Positions 27,830 to 37,079 of a stretch of DNA of 64,000 bases are shown here, piece by piece. The DNA is from Rhodococcus jostii NBRC 16295 (lineage in GTDB: Bacteria > Actinomycetota > Actinomycetes > Mycobacteriales > Mycobacteriaceae). The stretch lies in contig NZ_BCWY01000041.1 in assembly GCF_001894825.1 (NCBI RefSeq), forward strand, positions 20,249-84,248, written 5' to 3'. The translations under genes were made by a program, and so were the position numbers. The notes under the pieces are model-generated. The model ran no database searches, was not told the DNA's origin, and saw nothing but the letters and a program-made list of their open reading frames with translations. Numbering within the stretch: position 1 is the first letter of the stretch; each line of letters starts with the position of its first letter.

Positions 27830-28067
27830 ATCGACACTGGTGCCAACATACCTCGTCGGGTGGGTGGCAGCAGCTAGGGTGCTGAGACCGTTCCGACCGA
27901 CACGTCCGCCCATGCAGGTAGGGTGGCCTCACCCGCATGCGGATGCGAAGTCGCACGGTGCTGGGCTGAGACTTCGCCGATTCGTCGTTAAGAAACCCCC
28001 GCGTCGACATTCCACCCGGATCGGGAGAGCCTCATGACTGTGGCGGGACTTCCCGTTTACTCAATTG

Positions 28068-29054
28068 ATGGCAATGAGTGATCACCACTTTCACCCCACG
28101 TTGGCGCAGCTCCGTGCCTTCGCTGCAGTAGCCGACCACCGGCACTTTGGCGGTGCTGCAGCGTATCTCGGAATTAGTCAGCCCGCACTCTCGCAGGGAC
28201 TGGCAGTACTTGAGGCTGGGCTCGGGGTGCAGCTGATTGATCGCAGCACCCGTCGGGTGACTGTTACCGGCGCCGGTATGCGTCTCCTACCGGCGGCGGT
28301 GCGGACACTGGAGTGCGCCAACATGTTCGTTGCGGCTGCCTCAGATGAGGAGGGCCAATGGTTCGAGCCAATCCGGATCGGTTTGATCCCGACCGTCGCG
28401 CCCTATTTGCTTCCGGCAATGTTGCCCGCGTTGCGCAAGAGGTTTCCGGGCCTGCGTCTCTCTATAGTCGAGGACCAGAGGGCTGGGCTACTGGAGGCGC
28501 TAGGAGCCGGCATTCTGGACGTGGCCGTGTTGGCTTTGCAGGAGATGGCTTGCAGCGGCTGTGTCGAGATCGAGCTCTATTCTGAGGATCTCATCTTGAT
28601 TGTCCCGCAGGGTGACCCGATCGCCGGGGAGTTGGGCCTACCGTTGTCCACACTGCGTGATCTGAAGCTGCTCCTGCTGGAGGAGGGGAGTTGCTTGCGC
28701 AACAGTACGCTGGATCTGTGCCGCTCGGTCGGTGCGTTCGGTGTGGCAGCAGACTCCAGGTTCTGCTCGCTAGCGACGGTCGTGCAGTGTGTGTTTGGCG
28801 GCCACGGGGCTGCCTTGGTGCCTGAGTCGGTCGCCGAGATCGAAACGCAGAACGTCGCCGTGGCGGCCGCGAGATTCGCCTCGCCCGCGCCAAGTCGGAC
28901 CGTCGGGCTCGTCTTCCGGAGTTCGAGCGGTCGCAGTGAGCAGTACCGGCGGCTCGCCGCGGCATTGGCTGAGACGAGACTTGGAGCGGAGCCCGTCCCG
29001 TGCGCTCCCTTAGCGGATGTCCCGCAGGCGCAACAAGCTCCGGCTTCAACATAG
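28068..29054 (+). CDS. oxyR: OxyR-like LysR-family regulator
   Basis: This 328-residue LysR protein has an N-terminal HTH (LRAFAAVADHRHFGGAAAYL, then GISQPALSQGLAVLEAGLG) and a periplasmic-binding-fold effector domain. The effector domain carries EEGSCLRNSTLDLC. This matches the redox-active loop of OxyR, with two Cys nine residues apart (209 and 218), the same spacing as Cys199/Cys208 in E. coli OxyR; the usual GHC is GSC here. It therefore probably senses peroxide. OxyR normally sits beside ahpC or katG, but no peroxidase gene is visible here. It lies upstream of the molybdenum-hydroxylase maturation genes, whose oxidase activity could produce peroxide. Starts at 28065-28074 are equally plausible. 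Confidence 0.85.
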   Translation: MAMSDHHFHPTLAQLRAFAAVADHRHFGGAAAYLGISQPALSQGLAVLEAGLGVQLIDRSTRRVTVTGAGMRLLPAAVRTLECANMFVAAASDEEGQWFEPIRIGLIPTVAPYLLPAMLPALRKRFPGLRLSIVEDQRAGLLEALGAGILDVAVLALQEMACSGCVEIELYSEDLILIVPQGDPIAGELGLPLSTLRDLKLLLLEEGSCLRNSTLDLCRSVGAFGVAADSRFCSLATVVQCVFGGHGAALVPESVAEIETQNVAVAAARFASPAPSRTVGLVFRSSSGRSEQYRRLAAALAETRLGAEPVPCAPLADVPQAQQAPAST

Positions 29055-29295
29055 CGTTGACGCTACTTTGGATTGGGCGGAGATCATGATTGTATAGTGG
29101 GCTTTCTTCTCTGACGGTTGCGGTCCTTCCGGATTGATCGCGGGTTGGTGCATCTTTCCGGTCGCACCGCCGTCCTTCCCGTCGAGCTCGACATCTGTGT
29201 TGCTACGAGGCTGTGTTGTTACGAGGCGATCCGCGCGACCCAGCTGGTCGACGCGCTGCCGCAGGGCGAACTTGTTAAATGCAACACAAAACGAA

Positions 29296-29309
29296 CTTAC
29301 GTACGTTAG
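29296..29309. promoter_or_regulatory. 14-bp CTAACGTACGTAAG operator
   Basis: On the minus strand this reads CTAACGTACGTAAG. It ends ten bases before the GTG start of the MoxR-type gene. The same 14-bp element occurs in the coxM promoter (38116), its decayed copy (42722) and before the TetR gene (51651). Confidence 0.7.
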
Positions 29310-29318
29310 GGTGGGCCT

Positions 29319-30203
29319 GTGGACCAACTGAACGTCTCCGCGCAAGACCTCACTGAGCGACTGGCTGGCACAGGCTACCTCGCCGACCCAGGCCTTGGCA
29401 CCGCGCTCTTCCTTGCGTGCAAGATGCACAAACCGCTGTTCTGTGAGGGCGAGCCGGGAACTGGAAAGACTGCTCTGGCAAAGGCGCTCGCTGAGGCGCT
29501 CGATCTGGAGCTCATACGGTTGCAGTGTCACGAGGGGATCGACATCTCCCAAGCGCTGTACGACTGGGACTTCGGCCGTCAGCTGCTGCACCTGCGTGCC
29601 CTCGAGGCGGCGAACACGAGCCAGCTCGACGCCGACGAAGCCGAGAAGTCCTTGTACGATGAGCGATTCCTGCTCGATCGACCTTTGCTGCGGGCGCTTC
29701 GTTCGGCGCCGTGCGTGTTGCTGGTCGACGAGATCGACCGCGCGGACGACGAGTTCGAGGCGTTCCTGCTGCAGATCCTCGACGAATTCGCGGTGACCAT
29801 CCCGGAGTTGGGCGAGGTTAGGGCGAGCACCGCACCTCTGGTGGTGCTCACCTCCAACCGGACCCGCGACGTGCACGACGCGCTCAAGCGCCGCTGCCTC
29901 TACCACTGGCTGGAACATCCCGATATGGAACGGGAGATCGCGATCCTGCGCAGTCGCGTCCCGGAGCTGAGCGAGTCGCTGGCGCACCAGGTGTCCCAGG
30001 CGGTGGCCAAGCTGCGGAAGATGGCATTGCTCAAACCGCCAGGTGTCGCGGAGAGTATCGACTGGGCCTACGCGCTGCTCGCGCTCGAACGGGACGTGTT
30101 GGACGCGCAGACAGCGGCGACCACCCTCGGCGCGGTGTTGAAGTTCCATGAGGACACCGATCGGGTCATCGCCGCAGGGCTGGACTCCCTGCTGGCCGGG
30201 TGA
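29319..30203 (+). CDS. coxD: MoxR/CoxD-like AAA+ ATPase
   Basis: This 294-residue MoxR-type AAA+ ATPase has Walker A CEGEPGTGKTALAKAL near residue 45 and Walker B CVLLVDEIDRADDEFEAFLL, plus the sensor-1 segment VVLTSNRTRD. In Oligotropha, CoxD works with the VWA protein CoxE to insert sulfur and copper into the molybdenum site of the large subunit. Here the VWA protein and an XdhC/CoxF-like protein follow directly, so a maturation role for the CoxL-like enzyme at 34-38 kb is likely. It starts at GTG ten bases after the 14-bp operator. Confidence 0.92.
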   Translation: MDQLNVSAQDLTERLAGTGYLADPGLGTALFLACKMHKPLFCEGEPGTGKTALAKALAEALDLELIRLQCHEGIDISQALYDWDFGRQLLHLRALEAANTSQLDADEAEKSLYDERFLLDRPLLRALRSAPCVLLVDEIDRADDEFEAFLLQILDEFAVTIPELGEVRASTAPLVVLTSNRTRDVHDALKRRCLYHWLEHPDMEREIAILRSRVPELSESLAHQVSQAVAKLRKMALLKPPGVAESIDWAYALLALERDVLDAQTAATTLGAVLKFHEDTDRVIAAGLDSLLAG

Positions 30204-30206
30204 GCC

Positions 30207-31304
30207 ATGGACCCGCTGCCCGGCCTGATCGGCTTCAGTCGCGCACTCGCCGCGTCGGGGCTGCGGGTGAACATCCATCGCAACCGCACGTTCCTGGCCA
30301 GCATCGAGCACGTGGACCTCGCCGATCCGCAGCAGCTGTACTGGGCCGGCCGCGCTTCATTGTGCGCGGAGCCGGACGACTTTTCGGTGTACGACAGGGT
30401 GTTCTCCAGCTGGTTCGGTGTGTCCCGGCTGAGTGCGCCGCCCGTTGACTTGCATGAGCAACCCCACCGCAGCAACCTCGCCGCACTGACCTCTGAGCAC
30501 GCTGAGCAACAGGAGGGCACCGAGAACGCGCTGCAGACCGCCGCACAAGACATCGAGGTGCTTCGACACCGTGACCTTGCGGAGCTGAGCACGACCGAAC
30601 GGGCTCACCTCGAGACGCTGCTGACAGTGCTGGACACCCGGCCACCCCGGCGGCGCAGCAACAGGTTGAGACCGAACAGGCGGGGTGAGCTGGACCCGGG
30701 TCTGACCCTGCGGCGGATGCTGGCAACAGGCGGTGAACCGGCGCACCTCGCCTACCGCAACAAACGGCAGAAGCCGCGCAGGGTGGTGCTGCTGATCGAC
30801 GTATCCGGCTCGATGAGCGCGTACTCGGATGCGCTGTTGCGGTTCGCGCATGTGCTCACCCGCGCTGCCCCGGCAAGCACGGAGACGTTCACCTTCGGAA
30901 CCCGGCTGACCAGAGTTAGTCGGGCGCTGCGGGTCAGGGACCCCGAACTCGCCCTCGCCGCTGCCGGGCATGCGGTGCCCGACTGGGCCGGCGGGACCAG
31001 GATCGGCGAGGCCATCCAGTTATTCTGCGACCGCTGGGGGCAGCGAGGAATGGCCAGGCGGGCGGTCCTCGTGGTGTTCTCCGACGGCTGGGAACGCGGT
31101 GACTGCGCGCAGCTCGGCGAACAAATGACGCGGCTCAGTCGCCTCGCACACCGGGTGTTCTGGGTTAATCCGTATTCCGGACGCGACGGTTACCAACCGG
31201 TGCAATCCGGTATCGCCGTGGCTCTGCCCCATGTGCATGCCTTGCTTGCCGGGCACAGTCTTTACACATTGGAACTACTGTTGAAGAAGGTGCGCGATGC
31301 GTGA
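30207..31304 (+). CDS. coxE: VWA domain protein, CoxE-like
   Basis: This 365-residue protein has a C-terminal von Willebrand A domain with a metal-binding (MIDAS) motif LIDVSGSMSAYSDAL, a following Thr in GGTRIGEA and the segment VVFSDGWERGDC. The N-terminal half is the CoxE-specific region. It starts three bases after the MoxR gene and overlaps the XdhC gene by eight bases, so translation is coupled. MoxR/VWA pairs act as a chaperone machine for metal centres. Its partner here is presumably the CoxL-like protein. Confidence 0.92.
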   Translation: MDPLPGLIGFSRALAASGLRVNIHRNRTFLASIEHVDLADPQQLYWAGRASLCAEPDDFSVYDRVFSSWFGVSRLSAPPVDLHEQPHRSNLAALTSEHAEQQEGTENALQTAAQDIEVLRHRDLAELSTTERAHLETLLTVLDTRPPRRRSNRLRPNRRGELDPGLTLRRMLATGGEPAHLAYRNKRQKPRRVVLLIDVSGSMSAYSDALLRFAHVLTRAAPASTETFTFGTRLTRVSRALRVRDPELALAAAGHAVPDWAGGTRIGEAIQLFCDRWGQRGMARRAVLVVFSDGWERGDCAQLGEQMTRLSRLAHRVFWVNPYSGRDGYQPVQSGIAVALPHVHALLAGHSLYTLELLLKKVRDA

Positions 31305-32421
31305 ACTCTTGGATGAAGTGCTGCGTCGGACCTCTCGCGGCGAGACCCTCGGGCTCGCCACCGTCGTGGCCACCTTCCACTCGGCCCCGCGTGAGCCCGG
31401 TGCGGCGATGCTGGTCGCCGCGGATGGCACCGTGAGCGGCAGCGTCTCTGGCGGATGTGTCGAGGGTGCCGTCTACGACCTGGCCAGCGAGGTCGTCAAC
31501 CACGAGGTTCCGGTGCTGCAGCGTTACGGTGTCACCGACGAGGACGCGTTCTCTGTCGGGCTCACCTGCGGCGGGATCCTAGACGTGTTCGTGGAGAAGA
31601 TCGTCGATGCACCATGGCTCCGGCTACTCGGCGATTCGGTTGCCGCCGAACGGCCGGTCGCGTTGGCCACGGTGATAGAACATCCCGATCGGGCGGTGCG
31701 CGGTGCTCACCTGCTGGTGTGGCCGGACGAGCGGTGGGGTTCCCTCGGCTCGGAGAGCGCCGACGAGGCGGTCACCGATGACGTGCGGGGGGTGCTGGCA
31801 ACCGGGCGTAGCGTCTCGCTGCATTATGGTCCGGCCGGCCAGCGCCGCGGCGAGGGCATGACGGTGTTCGTCTCGTCGTACGAGCCGCAACCGCGGATGC
31901 TGGTGTTCGGCGCGATCGACTTCGCAGCCGCGCTGGCGCGGCTGGGCTCGTTCCTCGGCTACCGGGTGACCGTATGCGATGCACGGCCGGTGTTCGCCAC
32001 CGCGAGCCGGTTTCCAGAGGCGGACGAGGTGATCGTCGACTGGCCACACCGATACCTGGAGAAGGAGCTCCAGGCGGGCAGGTTGGATCGGCGCACCGTG
32101 GTCACGGTGCTGACCCATGACCTGAAGTTCGACATTCCGCTGTTGTCCGTCGCGTTGCGTGCCGACCTTGGCTACGTGGGCGCGATGGGTTCCCGGAAAA
32201 CTCACGCAGACCGGATAAATCGCCTGCGCGAGCAGGGGTTCAGCTCAGCAGAGCTGGAACGCCTGTCCTCGCCCATAGGCCTCGATCTCGGCGCGCGCAC
32301 CCCTGAGGAGACTGCGGTGTCGATCGCCGCGGAAATCATTTCCCTGCGCTGGGGCGGCCAGGGTGTGCGTCTTTCCGCGCTACAGGGCCCTATCCACCGC
32401 GACAGCGCGGTCGTACGGTGA
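31297..32421 (+). CDS. coxF: XdhC/CoxF-like molybdenum-enzyme maturation protein
   Basis: This 374-residue XdhC/CoxI family protein has the N-terminal segment GSVSGGCVEGAVYDLA and a C-terminal Rossmann-like domain with VFGAIDFAAALARLGSFLGY and GAMGSRKTHADRINRL. XdhC proteins bind the molybdenum cofactor, help its sulfuration and insert it into xanthine-oxidase-family enzymes. Overlap with the VWA gene and the operator upstream of the unit tie it to the CoxL-like enzyme. No separate mobA-like gene is visible here. Confidence 0.92.
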   Translation: MRELLDEVLRRTSRGETLGLATVVATFHSAPREPGAAMLVAADGTVSGSVSGGCVEGAVYDLASEVVNHEVPVLQRYGVTDEDAFSVGLTCGGILDVFVEKIVDAPWLRLLGDSVAAERPVALATVIEHPDRAVRGAHLLVWPDERWGSLGSESADEAVTDDVRGVLATGRSVSLHYGPAGQRRGEGMTVFVSSYEPQPRMLVFGAIDFAAALARLGSFLGYRVTVCDARPVFATASRFPEADEVIVDWPHRYLEKELQAGRLDRRTVVTVLTHDLKFDIPLLSVALRADLGYVGAMGSRKTHADRINRLREQGFSSAELERLSSPIGLDLGARTPEETAVSIAAEIISLRWGGQGVRLSALQGPIHRDSAVVR

Positions 32422-32783
32422 CCGTTCCCCGGCAATTTGTGTACAAATTGGTATCAGTGTGTGGTGGCCGTGGCCCGTCCAGATTACTTAATATGGGTGT
32501 CGCCGTGGAAGTGAAGTACCGCTAGACGGTTTCGCGACTGATACCGAATCCGTTTGCCCCGGGAGGCTCTGGCTTCGCCACCGAGACCCCTCGGTGCAGG
32601 CGAGGTGATCGGCGACAGAGCCGTGCGTCCCGGATGCTATTGATCCAAACTCGGAGAGCGGCGATCCCCGTCACTGGGCAGGGCGACCTCGAGATGCGGC
32701 TCGCGCGGCGATACATGACTACTGTGATTTCCAGCTCATCGACACGCGGTTATACTTTCCTCACCGCCGGATTCGGATCATTG
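32422..32783. other. Intergenic stretch between convergent units
   Basis: About 360 bases between convergent xdhC and MHS carrier genes. Only short frames; nothing recognised. AT-richer near 32440-32500 and 32740-32790. Confidence 0.5.
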
Positions 32784-34118
32784 CTAATCAGACTGCAGCT
32801 CAATACCTTTGGTCTCCTTTACGGAGAAGACTGTCACGAGGGTGAGGACTGCACAGAATACGAAGTACCCTGCGGGTGCGAGCGAGTTTCCGGTGGCGTC
32901 GATCAGCCAGGTCGCGATGAACGGTGCTGTGCCGCCGAGGAACATGGTCGTGATGTTGTTCCCGAGCGCGAGCCCGCTGTAGCGCACCGAGGCCTTAAGC
33001 ATCTCGGCGTAGGTCACATATGTGGCGCCGTTGACGACCGACACTGCGACGAATAGTACCGACTGGCCCACGACCGCCTGCCAGACACTGCCGCCTGCCA
33101 TCAGCATGAACATCGGAATGCCCAGCACCACAGACGCCGCGCTGCCGGCGAAGAGCACCGGCTTGCGGCCGTACTTGTCCGCGAGATAACCCGAGATCGG
33201 AAGCGTGATCACACCCAGAACCAGCGCCAGCGAGGTGGACAGGAACGCCATCGACGAGGAGTACCCCCCTTGGGTCTGTAGGTAGGTCGCCGCGTACACC
33301 GAGGCAATGTAGTACCCACCCACGATGAGGGCACCGAGAAAAACGATCTTCAGAAGGCTCATGCCAGAGGTGCTCAAGAGCTCCTTCACGGGAATCTTCT
33401 TCGTCTCGCCCTTATCCGCCAACTCCTGGAACTGCGGAGTGTCCTCCATGGAGTTCCGGATCCAGATACCGACGACACCCATCATCAGGCTCAACAGGAA
33501 CGGCACACGCCACGCCCAATGGAGGATCTGCTCGTGGGTGAAGATCGAGGTCAAAGCGAGCGCGACCAGCGAGGCCACCAGTGAACCCAGGTAGGCCCCT
33601 GAATTGACCATCGACGTTTGGGTGGCGCGCCAACGCGCGGGCGCCGATTCAGAGACGAATGCGTTGGCGCCGCCGATCTCGCCACCCGCAGCGAAGCCCT
33701 GCAAGCAACGCGCGAGCACGATTGTTAACGTGGCCCACACGCCAAGGGTGACATATGTGGGCATGAAGCCAATCGCCGCCGTGGCGAGCGCCATGAGAAG
33801 GATCGTCCACGAGAGAGCGTTCTTGCGGCCGTACTTGTCACCGATGTGGCCGAAGAAGATACCGCCGGGGATGCGAAGGAAGAAAGCAACAGCGAAGGTA
33901 GCGAATGTGCCAAGCAGTGCAGCGGTGTCATTCTCCGAGACGAAGAACAGCGAGGCGATGATGGTCGCCATATAGCCGTAGATGGCGAAGTCATAGTACT
34001 CGACAACAGTGCCCACCATGGCCGCCCGGATGACCTTGACGGGCGACTGGCGCTGCGGCTCTGTCAGTGCCGTATCGGCGATGCCCGCGGCTGGGGGCAT
34101 GGCGTCTTTTCCAAACAT
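32784..34118 (-). CDS. MHS-family MFS transporter
   Basis: This 444-residue carrier belongs to the metabolite:H+ symporter group. It has VVEYYDFAIYGYMATIIASL near the N-terminal end, the loop motif GHIGDKYGRKNAL, and QGFAAGGEIGGANAFVSE, which are diagnostic. It probably imports an organic acid, betaine or small zwitterion with protons. ATG 34118 has AAGGA seven bases upstream; further upstream codons overlap the putative operator-like CTTAGTTAG (34131-34139). It lies on the same strand after coxL and is likely the last gene of, or co-regulated with, the hydroxylase locus. Confidence 0.92.
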   Translation of the reverse strand: MFGKDAMPPAAGIADTALTEPQRQSPVKVIRAAMVGTVVEYYDFAIYGYMATIIASLFFVSENDTAALLGTFATFAVAFFLRIPGGIFFGHIGDKYGRKNALSWTILLMALATAAIGFMPTYVTLGVWATLTIVLARCLQGFAAGGEIGGANAFVSESAPARWRATQTSMVNSGAYLGSLVASLVALALTSIFTHEQILHWAWRVPFLLSLMMGVVGIWIRNSMEDTPQFQELADKGETKKIPVKELLSTSGMSLLKIVFLGALIVGGYYIASVYAATYLQTQGGYSSSMAFLSTSLALVLGVITLPISGYLADKYGRKPVLFAGSAASVVLGIPMFMLMAGGSVWQAVVGQSVLFVAVSVVNGATYVTYAEMLKASVRYSGLALGNNITTMFLGGTAPFIATWLIDATGNSLAPAGYFVFCAVLTLVTVFSVKETKGIELQSD

Positions 34119-34227
34119 CGGTGTCCTTAGCTTAGTTAGTGTCGCGTGTGGCAACACGATTGACGATGTCGGATTCCGACTGTTGTCGGGTCATGTAGCC
34201 GCACGGGACGAGACGCTGCAGGCGAAC

Positions 34228-36576
34228 TCAGCCGTCCAGCACTCCGAGCAGCTCCAGGATCCGCGTAGGAGTGAGGGGCGTCTCGGCCACCCGGCCCCGT
34301 CCAACCTGCGCGAGTGCGTCATCGATCGCGCAAAGCAGCGCGGCCGGAGCGAGCACCGTGCCACCTTCGCCCACGCCGCGAGAGCCGATCATCTTGTCTG
34401 TCTCGAACTCCAGGTGTTCGATCTCGATCTCGGGAACATCCGCCGCCGAGGGCATTAGGTAGTCCATGAACGTCGACGACAAGTGCTGCCCGTCATCGCC
34501 GTAGGCGGAGTGCTCGTACATCATCCCACCGATTCCCATGGCGATACCGCCGATGACCTGGCCGTCGACGACGGCCGGGTTTATGACCCGCCCGCAGTCT
34601 TCGACGACGAGGAATCGGATGATCTCGACCATGCCCGTCTCCTGGTCGATCTCCACCCAGCATGCGTGGCTGGCCTGTGAGAAGCCGCCATTCTCGCCGT
34701 CGTAGCTGGCGACGTACTCAAGGTTCGTGTTCGCGCCTGGCGGCATCTGTTCGGGGGCGAGGTAGCACCCCATGGCGATTTGCGCCATGGGCACCGAAGC
34801 CCCGGGCGCGCCTTTCACTGCGACGATGCCGTTCTCGATCTGCAGGTCGTCCACGTTCGCCTCGAGCATGGCTGACGCGATGTCGAGGATCCGCCGTTTC
34901 AGCTCGCGGGAGGCGAGAACGATCGCGCCGCTGGCCATGGTCCCGGCGCGGCTAGCGCCGGTGCCAATCATCCCAAACGGCGTTGCGTCGGTGTCGCCCC
35001 AGACAACGCGGACGTCCTCGAATGCCACACCGAGTTCGTCACCGATCAGCTGGGCGAAGGTGGTCTCGTGGCCCTGGCCGTGCGGTACCTGCGGGGTGAA
35101 GACCGTAACTTTGCCGTCGATCTCGATCCGCATCCGGGCGGGCTCTGCGCAGAAGGGGAAACCGGCGCCAGCCCAGAAGTCGGGAGTGCCCGGCTCGGGG
35201 TTGATATGGGTGCTGAGCCCGAATCCGATCAGCCTGCCTTCGGCACGGGCTTGCTCCTGATCGCGCGCGATTGCGTCCAGGTCGATCCGCTCGATGAGCG
35301 TTTCGAGTGTTTCGGCGGCCGTGCAATTCTCGAGCGTGACATTGGTGATCATCTTGGTTGGCTGGTCGTCGAGCGTCAGCATGTTGCGCCTGCGCACCTC
35401 CACTGGCGAGATGCCAACCTCCTGAGCGATCTTGTCGAGCATTCGCTCGCGCACGATCGTTTCGACGGCACCGGGTCCCCTCAGGGAGACGTAGCTCGCC
35501 TTGTTGGTGGCCACGATTTTGTGACTGAACTGATAGGCGGGCAGGCGGTACGGCCCGGGGAGGCACATGCGCATGAGTCCGGGGAAGAGGGTGCTCGGTA
35601 AGTTGATCGGGTAGGCGCCGTGGTCGAGCAGCACCGCCACGCGCAGACCTAGCAGGGTGCCGTTGGACGTTACCGCCGCCTCGATGTTGACCTGCTCCTC
35701 GCGGGCTCCGCCAGCGGCGGTGAGATTCTCATGGCGGTCTTCGACCCACTTGAGCACCGCGCCGAGATGCTTCGCCGCAGCGCACAGGGCGACGTCCTCA
35801 CGATAGACCGAGAACTTGAGGCCGAAGGAGCCGCCGATGTCGTTGGCGGTCACCCGGATCTGGTGGATTGGGTGGTTGATCAACTCCGCCAGGACGAACC
35901 GCAGGGTGTGGCTGGTCTGGGTGGAGGCCTCGTAGGTGAGCTGGCCTGTTCCACGGTCGAAGGTGGCGACGCCACCGCGCCCCTCCATCGGCACCGGCGC
36001 CCAGCGGTGCTGCGAGAAGCTCTCGGTGACCACATGGTCTGCCATGGAGAACGCGGCCTCGATGTCGCCGAAGAGTTGGTCGTCGGAGTGGATAATGTTG
36101 CCCGGCACATCATCGAAGAGCTGCGGCGCGCCATCGGCGAGCCCGGCGGTCGTGCTCATCACCGGCTCGAGGACCTCATATTCCACCGTGATCAGCCCAG
36201 CCGCGTCCTCGGCCAAATAGCGGTTCTCGGCCACGACCAGGGCGACAGGCTCGCCGACAAATCGGACTACGTCACGCGCGATCGCCGGATAGGACGGGCA
36301 GTGCAGGCCGGGGATGGGCAGCGCAAAGTTGAGGTCGTTGGTGATTGCGCTCATGTCGGCGCCCGTGAAGATATGCACCACACCCTCGAGTTCGCGCGCC
36401 GCGGTGACATCGATGCTGGTGATCCGGGCGTGCGCCACCGAGCTGCGCAGGAAGTAGCAATGCAGCATCGAGCGGTCCTGCACGTCGCTGACGTAGCGGC
36501 CCGCCCCGGTGAGGAGGCGGACGTCTTCCTTGCGTCCGATCCGTGCGCCGACCAGACCTGAGATTACGCCAGCCAT
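34228..36576 (-). CDS. Xanthine-oxidase-family molybdopterin-binding large subunit (CoxL-like)
   Basis: This 782-residue subunit binds molybdopterin cytosine dinucleotide. It has the GGSFGLKF motif, the VPHGQGHETT motif, and the catalytic Glu in RGVGEGGTVLAPA near residue 733. The active-site loop near residues 355-370 reads SYVSLRGPGAVE. True form I CO dehydrogenases have AYxCSFR there and form II proteins have AYRGAGR. This enzyme is therefore not a CO dehydrogenase; it more likely hydroxylates an N-heterocycle, aldehyde or similar compound. It overlaps the small-subunit gene (TGATG) and completes a coxM-coxS-coxL order. The exact substrate is unknown. Confidence 0.93.
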   Translation of the reverse strand: MAGVISGLVGARIGRKEDVRLLTGAGRYVSDVQDRSMLHCYFLRSSVAHARITSIDVTAARELEGVVHIFTGADMSAITNDLNFALPIPGLHCPSYPAIARDVVRFVGEPVALVVAENRYLAEDAAGLITVEYEVLEPVMSTTAGLADGAPQLFDDVPGNIIHSDDQLFGDIEAAFSMADHVVTESFSQHRWAPVPMEGRGGVATFDRGTGQLTYEASTQTSHTLRFVLAELINHPIHQIRVTANDIGGSFGLKFSVYREDVALCAAAKHLGAVLKWVEDRHENLTAAGGAREEQVNIEAAVTSNGTLLGLRVAVLLDHGAYPINLPSTLFPGLMRMCLPGPYRLPAYQFSHKIVATNKASYVSLRGPGAVETIVRERMLDKIAQEVGISPVEVRRRNMLTLDDQPTKMITNVTLENCTAAETLETLIERIDLDAIARDQEQARAEGRLIGFGLSTHINPEPGTPDFWAGAGFPFCAEPARMRIEIDGKVTVFTPQVPHGQGHETTFAQLIGDELGVAFEDVRVVWGDTDATPFGMIGTGASRAGTMASGAIVLASRELKRRILDIASAMLEANVDDLQIENGIVAVKGAPGASVPMAQIAMGCYLAPEQMPPGANTNLEYVASYDGENGGFSQASHACWVEIDQETGMVEIIRFLVVEDCGRVINPAVVDGQVIGGIAMGIGGMMYEHSAYGDDGQHLSSTFMDYLMPSAADVPEIEIEHLEFETDKMIGSRGVGEGGTVLAPAALLCAIDDALAQVGRGRVAETPLTPTRILELLGVLDG

Positions 36577-37079
36577 CAGTGTTCCGTCTCCGTGGCGCCA
36601 GCGGCGGCGGTCCCCGCTGCCAGTGCCCGCTCAACGCCGTCGATGATTTGCTGGTATCCCGTGCAGCGGCACGTATTACCAGAGAGCTCCCTCCGGATCT
36701 GTGCGCGGGATTCGGGACGGGTGCCCTCGGCGATCATGGAGCAAATGGACATGACGAAACCGGGGGTGCAGAACCCGCATTGGAACGCGTTACTCTCGCG
36801 CAGGGCCTGCTGCACGGGGTGTAGCACGCCGTCCTTTGCCAGCCCCTCGACTGTCGTGATCTCGTGGCCGTCGACCTGCACTGCGAGCTGCAAACAGGAA
36901 CGCGCAGCCTCGCCATCGAGCATCACGGTGCACGCGCCGCATACGCCGTGTTCGCATCCGAGATGGGTTCCGGTCAGCCCGAGATCTTCCCGGAGAAAGT
37001 CGGCGAGCGTGCGCCGGGCCTCGACGGTGGCGGTACGGTTTCTGCCGTTCACCGTCACTGTGATCTCACGTGTGGTCAT
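36576..37079 (-). CDS. 2Fe-2S small subunit (CoxS-like)
   Basis: This 167-residue electron-transfer subunit carries two 2Fe-2S clusters. The plant-ferredoxin-type cluster is bound by CEHGVCGACTVMLDGEAARSC-like residues near 43-64, with Cys spacing C-x4-C-x2-C. The second is bound by CGFCTPGFV and NTCRCTGYQQI. It passes electrons from the molybdenum subunit to the FAD subunit. It overlaps coxM by four bases (ATGA) and coxL by one, which shows tight translational coupling. The C-terminal tail is Ala/Thr-rich. Confidence 0.95.
   Translation of the reverse strand: MTTREITVTVNGRNRTATVEARRTLADFLREDLGLTGTHLGCEHGVCGACTVMLDGEAARSCLQLAVQVDGHEITTVEGLAKDGVLHPVQQALRESNAFQCGFCTPGFVMSICSMIAEGTRPESRAQIRRELSGNTCRCTGYQQIIDGVERALAAGTAAAGATETEH

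Noticed and set aside
29046..30311. 421-codon leftward open frame over the MoxR gene
   Set aside because: Antisense shadow of a gene with clear Walker motifs; Gln/Arg-rich product without similarity.
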